NCBI GenBank assembly: GCA_027624075.1
Contig: JAQBUH010000015.1
Span: 1-49,857, forward strand
Direction of reading: 5' to 3'
DNA from: Chloroflexota bacterium
GTDB lineage: Bacteria > Chloroflexota > Dehalococcoidia > Lucifugimonadales > Lucifugimonadaceae
Length of the DNA: 49,857 bases
How positions within the stretch are numbered: the stretch's first letter is position 1; each line of letters begins with the position of its first letter. The notes beneath the pieces are model-generated. The model was not told where the DNA came from and did not search any database. It was given only the letters and a program-made list of their open reading frames with translations. Shown here piece after piece: positions 43,882 to 49,857 of this stretch. Made by a program: the position numbers and the translations under genes.

Positions 43882-44549
43882 CTACGACTTCACTTCTATG
43901 CTGCCCATGATGACGCTGCCGCGGATTTCCAGGGCGGGTTGTCCCTCGGCTGTCGGGCCTGAGCCTCTACGTTTGTCCTCAGCCGCACCGAGGAACGCGT
44001 CAACGTTCAGGACCACTTTCCATGTTGCCGGGACCATTACATCGTAGCCGCCCATGATGGCGCTCACATCCAGCGCCGCTCCATCAGGTTGAGCTTACCG
44101 CCGCCCATCAGCGCGGTCACGCGGCCGCCCCTGAACTCGCCGGTCACGCGTTGCTCGTTGCCTCCGAATACCGCCGTTGAGTTGATCGTCCCATCGCCGG
44201 TCAGCGTCGTGCCATTATTCGACCGCACGCGGACCCGGCGTCTGAAGACGAGCCACAGGCCGACGATGATCAGCAGGACGGGCCAGAACTGCCAGACGTC
44301 GCCGTCGGTCAGGTTTCCGGCCAGTAGCAATGCTCCAACTGCGATCACCATCACCGGCCCAAGCTCGAACGAGAAGCCGCGCTGTGACCAGCCTACAAAA
44401 CCGACCGCGATGATCAGAAGCGGCCAGAAGTCTCCGGCAAGACTTGTGTCTTTACCGAACACATCGAGAGTGTCGAGCAGGAAGATCACCCCGAGGGTGA
44501 CCAGGATTATTCCGACCAGGTTTCGTGACCCTCTGGCGGACGTTTGCAT
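43882..44549 (-). pseudogene. LiaF-like membrane protein with a 1-nt frameshift
   Basis: The first part starts at an ATG (44549) with a very good AAGGAGGG site. It has about four membrane helices (LiaI/LiaF-like: DFWPLLIIAVGFVGW, FWPVLLIIVGLWLVF) and then FRGGRVTALMGGGKLNL. The frame breaks at about 44081-44087 and the C-terminal part resumes one base off: DVSAIMGGYDVMVPATWKV and VLNVDAFLGAAEDKR, ending at 43882. Together these match the cell-envelope stress protein family with a C-terminal beta-helix. A deleted G (CTGGAT to CTGAT) would explain it. A sequencing error or a real frameshift are both possible. Confidence 0.8.
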
Positions 44550-44753
44550 TCCGTCCCTCCTTTTCACTTGATTGCTCGGGAGATTCTATTGCGACTCCAC
44601 CACCGCGTGTCAGGTCCCGCGTGATGTTGACGCGATGGAGCGGTCACTGGCGCAACGTTCGCAGCGCGCCTAATCTGTCGGTCACTGTCCTGCAGGCCAC
44701 AATGGCGGGCCACACTGGCGGGCAACACAGGCAAGCTAAACAGGGATCCAGAG

Positions 44754-45830
44754 ATGCTCGAACGCTTCAAAGTGCCGGAAAAAGATCGCGTCTATGTGCC
44801 GGAGGAGAAGGCCCGGTCGGCGACTGAGGCTGTGTTCAGGCACGCCGGACTGGACGATGAGGGAGCGCGCCAGTGTGCGGATGTGCTTATCACAAACGAT
44901 CTGCGCGGCGTTGAGAGTCACGGCATCTCCAACCAGTTGCGGAACTACATGCGCCTGTACGGCGCCGGCACGCTAAACCCGCGCCCGGATGTGAAGGTGG
45001 TGCGGGAGACTGACACAACGGCGTTGATCGACTCAGACGGCGCTCTCGGGATCCACGTTGCGCCCGGAGCGATGCGCCTTGCGATCGAGAAGGCCCGCAA
45101 ACACGGCACAGGCACAGTCGCAGTTATCAAGGCAGGCCACCTGGGCGGCGCCGGTTACCACGCCTCTCTTGCGGCACAGCAAAACATGATCGGCCAGGCG
45201 ATGGCCGGTCCCGGCGGCAACCAGACCCTGCCGACTTTCGGCGCCGAGCCTCGCTTCGGGACGCACCCCATTGCGTGGGCGGCGCCGGCCCGCAACCAGC
45301 CGCCGTTCCTGTTCGATGTTGCGACGACACAGGTCGCAGGGAACAAGATCCAACTCGCAAAGCGGGTGGGCGCAAAGCTTGAGCCAGCGTGGATAGCAGG
45401 CCTGGACGGAGAGCCGATCCTGGAACAGGTTGAGGTGCCTGACAAGTACTATCAGCTGCCGTTCGGCGGGACGAGGGAGAACGCGTCTCACAAGGGCTAC
45501 GGGATGATGTCGATGATAGACATCATGTGCAACACCATGACCGGTGTCGGCGCGGGCTTCCTGACAGGCGGCGGCGGCCAGATGTTCGTTGCGACCGATA
45601 TTCAGGCGTTCATCGACCTTGATGACTACTTCGACTGGATGGACAAGTTCCTGGATGGGCTTAAGAACACGAAGCCGGCGAAAGGCCACGACCGCGTCCT
45701 CTACCCTGGCCTCTCAGAGTGGGAGGAGACGCAGGAGCGCTCCAAAAACGGCATCCCGTACCACCGCGAGGTGATCGAGTGGTTCGAGTCTTATGCCGCG
45801 GAGATCGGGGTGGAGATAGACCTGAGGTAG
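44754..45830 (+). CDS. LDH2-family malate/L-lactate/sulfolactate dehydrogenase
   Basis: Encodes 358 aa. Family hallmarks: TNDLRGVESHGISNQLRNY near the N-terminus, VAVIKAGHLGGAGYHA (variant of the usual HxGxAG), the NAD-site DVATTQVAGNKIQLAKRVG, and GGTRENASHKGYGMMSMIDI. This fold is distinct from classic Rossmann LDH/MDH. It oxidises a 2-hydroxy acid with NAD(P). The substrate could be malate, lactate, ureidoglycolate or sulfolactate. A terminator follows 31 nt after the stop. Confidence 0.92.
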   Translation: MLERFKVPEKDRVYVPEEKARSATEAVFRHAGLDDEGARQCADVLITNDLRGVESHGISNQLRNYMRLYGAGTLNPRPDVKVVRETDTTALIDSDGALGIHVAPGAMRLAIEKARKHGTGTVAVIKAGHLGGAGYHASLAAQQNMIGQAMAGPGGNQTLPTFGAEPRFGTHPIAWAAPARNQPPFLFDVATTQVAGNKIQLAKRVGAKLEPAWIAGLDGEPILEQVEVPDKYYQLPFGGTRENASHKGYGMMSMIDIMCNTMTGVGAGFLTGGGGQMFVATDIQAFIDLDDYFDWMDKFLDGLKNTKPAKGHDRVLYPGLSEWEETQERSKNGIPYHREVIEWFESYAAEIGVEIDLR

Positions 45831-45860
45831 ACCGTGCCCTGGAATAGCCGGTAAAAAACT

Positions 45861-45900
45861 AGAGGCGACCGAACTTGTTGCTCGCTCGCCTCTTTGCTTT
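45861..45900 (+). terminator. Intrinsic terminator after the LDH2-type gene
   Basis: AGAGGCGA (45861-45868) pairs with TCGCCTCT (45886-45893), an 8-bp perfect stem, followed by TTGCTTTT. An A-run precedes the stem, so it may act in both directions. Confidence 0.7.
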
Positions 45901-45949
45901 TCCCCGGACCGGACCGTTCAGGACTCACTTGTTGATCTTTGAATCGTGT

Positions 45950-45988
45950 GTCCCCGCTACTTTCTCAGTTAGCGGCGGGACCTTTTTC
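45950..45988 (+). terminator. Second weaker terminator-like hairpin
   Basis: GTCCC and CGCTA (45950-45959) pair with TAGCG and GGGAC (45970-45981) around a 2-nt bulge, followed by CTTTTTCC. It may be a back-up terminator. The rest of the 45831-46310 spacer holds no gene I can support. Confidence 0.45.
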
Positions 45989-46310
45989 CAATCGCTTTCG
46001 CGTCTGTCCATTCAGTCCGGTGGCCTGGTGATCTGCATTCGCAGAACCCTCACGGTCTGCCCGGGGCGCCGGGACAATTGCCCGGCCATCACATTCTCTT
46101 TCCGTCTGCGTCGATCATAGATCGATGGCTGCGCGACAGGGCGGGAATGGCGTGAGAAAAGTGTGAGGCAACCCGACCGCGTTGCGGGAAATGGTTGTTA
46201 ATGCAATGATTATGTGTGAGCTTGAGCCGCACAGTGTCAGGTTGGCGTCAAAACCCGTTACGCAGCAGAGGCGCGGTTCGAATAAAGATGGACAGAACGG
46301 TGAGGCAGCA

Positions 46311-46508
46311 ATGGCAGACGCGACTGTGGTCCCCACGGACAATGGCCCTTACGTGATTAGCGGGTCTTTTACTCTGAAGGACGCTGAAGGGAACGAGATC
46401 AGCGTCGAAGGCGACGCCTGCCTGTGTCGCTGTGGAACGCCGGCAAACAAGCCTTTCTGCGACGGCTCACACCGCAAAGCCTCGTTCAAGAGTTCAGTTC
46501 GGGCCTGA
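46311..46508 (+). CDS. CDGSH iron-sulfur domain protein
   Basis: Encodes 65 aa from the ATG at 46311, preceded by a GAGG; the frame is open further upstream but this region is not conserved. The full CDGSH signature is visible: CRCGTPANKPFCDGSH, whose three Cys and one His hold a [2Fe-2S] cluster. A preceding GPYVISGSFTLKDAEGNEI strand is typical. Small, soluble and single-domain. Likely a redox or cluster-transfer protein. Confidence 0.95.
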   Translation: MADATVVPTDNGPYVISGSFTLKDAEGNEISVEGDACLCRCGTPANKPFCDGSHRKASFKSSVRA

Positions 46509-46620
46509 GACCTTCGACTCGCAGTGTAGCCGCTGCCTGGAGTTATCTTCGGCCGCGGCATTATTTTTGGCGTAGACAGGCCGATACGGCGTACAGAAGC
46601 TATCGAAACAGGAGCAACCG

Positions 46621-47070
46621 ATGAAGGTAAAGCAGCTGGCGCACGTGGTCTTGAGAGTCCGTGACCTTGAGCGCTCACGGCGCTGGTACGTTGATGTGAT
46701 GGGCCTGAAGGTGATGGCGGAGTTCCCTGGCCGCATGGCGTTTCTGAGTGCGGACGACTCGGTCTCACACGAACTGGGCCTGATGCAGATCTCGTCGGAC
46801 GCTCCGGGACCTGACCAGAACCGTGTGGGCATGTATCACACCGGTTGGCAACTGGAGTCGCGCGACGAGCTGGTCAATCTGAAGTCGAAGCTCGAGGCTA
46901 AAGGCGTTGATGTCGTCGGAGTTGGTGATCACGGCATCTCTCTCGGCGTTTACGTCAGGGACCCTGACGGCAATGAGTTGGAGTTCTTCTACGAGTTGCC
47001 GCCGGAGGAGTGGCCAATAGATGGAGACCTTTTCAGCGGCCACTTCCCGGAGCCCATCGACGTTTATTGA
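46621..47070 (+). CDS. VOC-superfamily (glyoxalase/dioxygenase-like) protein
   Basis: Encodes 149 aa. Two beta-alpha-beta-beta-beta modules: AHVVLRVRDLERSRRWYVDVM begins the first (His ligand), MYHTGWQLESRDELVNLKSK the second, and VYVRDPDGNELEFFY supplies the last ligand Glu. Such a set fits extradiol dioxygenase/glyoxalase-type metal enzymes. The substrate is unknown. It is located 112 nt after the CDGSH gene. Confidence 0.9.
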   Translation: MKVKQLAHVVLRVRDLERSRRWYVDVMGLKVMAEFPGRMAFLSADDSVSHELGLMQISSDAPGPDQNRVGMYHTGWQLESRDELVNLKSKLEAKGVDVVGVGDHGISLGVYVRDPDGNELEFFYELPPEEWPIDGDLFSGHFPEPIDVY

Positions 47071-47159
47071 GCGCAGCCGGCCTTCGGGCGCGTTTTTTCG
47101 CGGCCGGCGTTGGTTGAACCCCACAAAGCGCATTGCTCACGCCGCGTTACTCTCGAAAG

Positions 47160-48623
47160 ATGAGACATTCGCATTTGGGAGCCGTTGTTGCCTTCGGACT
47201 GGTGTTTGCGGTAGCGGCATGTTCGGTTTCGGCTGCGGCGCCGTCCGCTGTACCGACCGTCTCGCAGGTTGCCTTGCAGACGATCACTGCTACGGCCAGT
47301 CCTCGGCCAGAAAGGCAGCCCACGGCGGGATCAACACAGGAACAGGCGACAGTTCAACCAGGCGAATACTCAGTTAAGACAGCGTCTTCTGCCACGTCTG
47401 TTGCAGGTTCTCAGGAGCCTGCCACAGCCGTCTCTTCACCAACCTCACCAACCGCACAGGTCCCACGGCAATCACCAACACCTGTGTCACTTGACCCGAC
47501 GCGGGAACTCGTGACCCCTGATCCGCAGGTGCTCTCCATGTTTGGGCCGCTCACCTGCCGTGACGGCGAGCAGAACGTCAGGCTGACGCACCCGATCTAT
47601 GACCCTGAGTTGTTCGACGTTCTTGTGCCGATGGGTCGCATGTGGGACTCGCATGTCACGCCCACCGATCACCTGTATGTGTTTCTCTACGAAGAGCGAG
47701 AGCGAGGAATGGTCAGGACTCCGGCGGCAGGCCGCTTGATACGGGTGGAGAGCTTCTCAAGAGAGCAGTCGCCGTTCTGGGACGCATCCATCAAAGAGCC
47801 AGACCTGCGTGTCGTGATCGCTCACTCGTGCACGTTATTTTCAGTCTTCATTCACGTCGGCGAACTAGCGCCGGAGGTTGCGGCGGCGGTGGGTGACGTC
47901 GCACAGGGTGGGCGGTGGTCGCCCGGCCCCGATATGGCGGTAGACCTCGCGGCAGGGGACCCGATCGCAGTCCTTGGCGGGTCTAGCTTCGACTACAGTC
48001 TGCACGACGAGACAACATCCCTTGCCGGGTTCCAGGTTCCGCAACACTACGAGGGTGAACCCTGGAAGGTGCATACGGTCGATCCGTTCGACTACATGTC
48101 CGATGAGCTTGTGGCGGCGTTCCTGCCAAAGAACGCAAGGCAGGTTGAGCCGTATGGGGGCCGGATCGACTATGACATTCCAGGCACTCTCGCGGGTAAC
48201 TGGTTTCTGGACGGAACAGTCGACTACCGGGGAGACGGTCTGGACGAGGCGAGATACTGGAACGGTCACCTCAGCATCTCCTACGACCACATCGACCCCG
48301 CTGAGATCCGGATCTCGATCGGACGTGATGTCGGTCTGACGTTCGAAGATTGCCGCAGCTGCGGTGGCGTGTACGCGGTTAAGGCCAATTCCCCGGACCC
48401 TGCCACAATCACCATCGCCGATGGCATCGTGAGATATGAGATGACTGGACGGATGCAGCCATCGGCAGAAAACCGTGAACGCTCGGTGAGCGACGGCGTA
48501 GTGCTCGGCACGTTCCTTGCACAGGTCATTGACGATGCGACGATCCGCGTCGAATTCGTACTCGGCGCGTCAGCGGATGCGGCGCAGGCGTTCTCCGGCG
48601 ATGCCGTCCTGTACAGGCGGTAA
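47160..48623 (+). CDS. Secreted lipoprotein, possibly M23-peptidase-like fold
   Basis: Encodes 487 aa from the ATG at 47160 (an earlier TTG at 47133 is possible). The signal peptide ends in FAVAAC (lipobox, Cys21), followed by a Ser/Thr/Pro-rich linker to about residue 115. The domain from about 130 has PMGRMWDSHVTPTDHLYVFL, VVIAHSCTLFSVFIHVGEL and LAAGDPIAVLGG. This spacing is reminiscent of a lysostaphin/M23 fold but lacks a clear HxGxD active site. A C-terminal beta-rich domain (about 330-487) has an isolated CRSCGG. Surface-exposed; function unknown. Confidence 0.75.
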   Translation: MRHSHLGAVVAFGLVFAVAACSVSAAAPSAVPTVSQVALQTITATASPRPERQPTAGSTQEQATVQPGEYSVKTASSATSVAGSQEPATAVSSPTSPTAQVPRQSPTPVSLDPTRELVTPDPQVLSMFGPLTCRDGEQNVRLTHPIYDPELFDVLVPMGRMWDSHVTPTDHLYVFLYEERERGMVRTPAAGRLIRVESFSREQSPFWDASIKEPDLRVVIAHSCTLFSVFIHVGELAPEVAAAVGDVAQGGRWSPGPDMAVDLAAGDPIAVLGGSSFDYSLHDETTSLAGFQVPQHYEGEPWKVHTVDPFDYMSDELVAAFLPKNARQVEPYGGRIDYDIPGTLAGNWFLDGTVDYRGDGLDEARYWNGHLSISYDHIDPAEIRISIGRDVGLTFEDCRSCGGVYAVKANSPDPATITIADGIVRYEMTGRMQPSAENRERSVSDGVVLGTFLAQVIDDATIRVEFVLGASADAAQAFSGDAVLYRR

Positions 48624-48725
48624 CTGACGGACCGTTATCCGGGTCACAGCGCTGCTCCGCTTGAATCCACGGAAAGCTCCGGCGCGCTTTACCGTGAGCA
48701 TGCGTGCGAGTAGATTCGCGGTGCC

Positions 48726-49857
48726 ATGACGCGACAAACACTTCTCGCCGGAACTGCCAGGACGGACATAACTCCGCCCGTGGGAATTGCTCACGCCGGC
48801 TGGGGAGCGCAGAGGCACCAGGTCGCCGAAGCCGTTGACATGCCGCTCTACGTGACGGCCCTGGTGCTCCAAAAAGGCGATCTCACGGTCGCCATTGTCG
48901 ATATCGACATTCTGATCTTGAACGCGGACATGGACGCTGAGGCGCGTTCCGCAATCGTCAAGGCCACCGGGATTCATGCGGAGAACATCAGGCTGGCTTA
49001 CTCCCACAACCACGGCGGCCCGGCGATGATGTCACGCTGGATCACCGAGGGCGCCGGCCTTGCAGACGACTGGCACGCCGCAATACCGGCGAAGGCCGCA
49101 GACGCCGTTGCAAAGGCTGCGTCTGCGCTGCGGCCAGTGGTGACTTCGTCCGGGACCGGAGAGTGCCGGATAAACGTAAATCGCAGGCCGATCGACTCGC
49201 ACGGCAGCCGGTTCACAGGCCGGAACTGGAACGACCCTGTCGATCACGAGGTTGGCGTCGTCGGACTCGATCTGCTCGACGGCAGCCCGTTAGCGACGCT
49301 TATGGTCTACGCCTGCCATCCGACCATGATGGGGCACGACAGCACGAGTATCACGCCGGATTTCCCGGGACCTGCGAGACAGGTTGTGGAGCAGACGGTC
49401 GGTGGCCTGTGCCTCTTTTTGCAGGGGGCCGCAGGCAACCAGGGTCCTGTCCACGGCTTCACAGGGGACCTGAGGGTGTACCGGCGTGAGGGCACAAAGC
49501 TCGGGCTTGAGGCGGCACGGGTCCGCATGAGCCTGGACCCGTATGAGCGACGAGAAAAATTGCTGGAGATCGTGCCCTCCGGCGCTGACCTTGGCATGTA
49601 CGAGGACGAGCCGGTTAGTGAGCCGGACGACACGCTTTCAGTCGCCTGGGACGAAGCGGAATTACCTCTTCGCCAGCTTCAGGCCGTGAGCGTCCTGCGA
49701 CAACGCGCAGACGACGAGGCGGCGGTGGTCGACAGGCTCAGGGAGCAAGGCAGACCACACTCCGAGCTGATAGCGGCGATCTCACGCTCCAAAAAGGCAA
49801 GCATCGCGCTCAACTGCGCAATGCTCGCCGAGCGTCACGGGTCAGGTGGCCAGATCA
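48726..49857 (+). CDS. Neutral/alkaline ceramidase-like hydrolase, partial (runs off the window)
   Basis: An open frame runs from the ATG at 48726 to the window edge with no stop. The N-terminal LLAGTARTDITPPVGIAHAG is the ceramidase-family start. YSHNHGGPAMM and ACHPTMMGHDS supply the likely zinc-binding histidines, and FLQGAAGNQGP is the conserved family region. It is longer than 377 codons here. No signal peptide is seen, unlike secreted ceramidases, so the substrate may be a different amide. The 3' end is missing. Confidence 0.88.
   Translation, partial: MTRQTLLAGTARTDITPPVGIAHAGWGAQRHQVAEAVDMPLYVTALVLQKGDLTVAIVDIDILILNADMDAEARSAIVKATGIHAENIRLAYSHNHGGPAMMSRWITEGAGLADDWHAAIPAKAADAVAKAASALRPVVTSSGTGECRINVNRRPIDSHGSRFTGRNWNDPVDHEVGVVGLDLLDGSPLATLMVYACHPTMMGHDSTSITPDFPGPARQVVEQTVGGLCLFLQGAAGNQGPVHGFTGDLRVYRREGTKLGLEAARVRMSLDPYERREKLLEIVPSGADLGMYEDEPVSEPDDTLSVAWDEAELPLRQLQAVSVLRQRADDEAAVVDRLREQGRPHSELIAAISRSKKASIALNCAMLAERHGSGGQI

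Overview
The window looks like a chromosomal segment of a free-living bacterium in the Chloroflexota, most plausibly the marine SAR202 / Dehalococcoidia side. This is an inference from gene content: several mandelate-racemase-type enolases, a D-aminoacylase, CocE-type and ceramidase-like hydrolases, Pro/Thr-rich lipoproteins, RNase Y, moderately high GC by eye, and many TTG/GTG starts. I see no phage, plasmid, transposase, CRISPR array or rRNA.

Layout. 0.1-7.9 kb: thioredoxin-reductase-like flavoprotein, tRNA-Pro, 2-hydroxyacid dehydrogenase, a thrB-lysC pair, then a tightly overlapping trio (ALG5-like glycosyltransferase, CoA-binding protein, DPM1-like glycosyltransferase) and a TPR protein. 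7.9-11.4 kb (minus): recF, sirtuin and class III aminotransferase in one run. 11.5-17.8 kb (mostly plus): DUF3179 membrane protein, apt, HAD hydrolase, DinB-like protein, SDR (minus), NHL-repeat protein, aldo/keto reductase. 17.8-23.7 kb (minus): FAD oxidoreductase, a peroxiredoxin-like gene, a small membrane-anchored protein, leuS, MOSC protein. 23.9-28.7 kb (plus): rny, ymdB-like phosphoesterase, PHP phosphoesterase, plsY, zinc-ribbon membrane protein. 28.8-39.7 kb (minus): catabolic block with an epimerase, three enolase-superfamily enzymes, a nitrilase remnant, D-aminoacylase and cupin, plus tRNA-Gly and two tandem paralogous lipoproteins. 40.3-49.9 kb (mostly plus): MBL hydrolase, CocE/NonD hydrolase, a membrane protein, a frameshifted LiaF-like gene (minus), LDH2-type dehydrogenase, CDGSH protein, VOC protein, lipoprotein, and a ceramidase-like gene cut by the window edge.

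Main discovery. Two genes that look broken by an in-frame TGA are better read as selenoproteins. In the DUF3179 gene (11548-12690) TGA replaces the first Cys of the family's W/Y-C-P-L-C motif. In the peroxiredoxin-like gene (18987-19463, minus) TGA replaces the first Cys of W-C-P-Y-C. In both, the reading frame and the family similarity continue without a shift, and a 7-bp hairpin with a 5-nt, G-containing loop lies about 17-21 nt after the TGA, where a bacterial SECIS belongs. I do not know of a selenocysteine-containing DUF3179 protein. TGA is an ordinary stop elsewhere in the window (thrB, apt, the glycosyltransferase), so a general code change does not explain this. No selA, selB, selD or tRNA-Sec gene is in the window.

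Other oddities: recF has no ATG/GTG/TTG at its conserved N-terminus but has an ATC codon behind a good ribosome-binding site; one tandem lipoprotein ends early at a TGA where its paralog has Gly; a LiaF-like gene has a 1-nt frameshift; a perfect 24-bp palindrome sits between two enolase genes; and a long hairpin lies between rny and ymdB.
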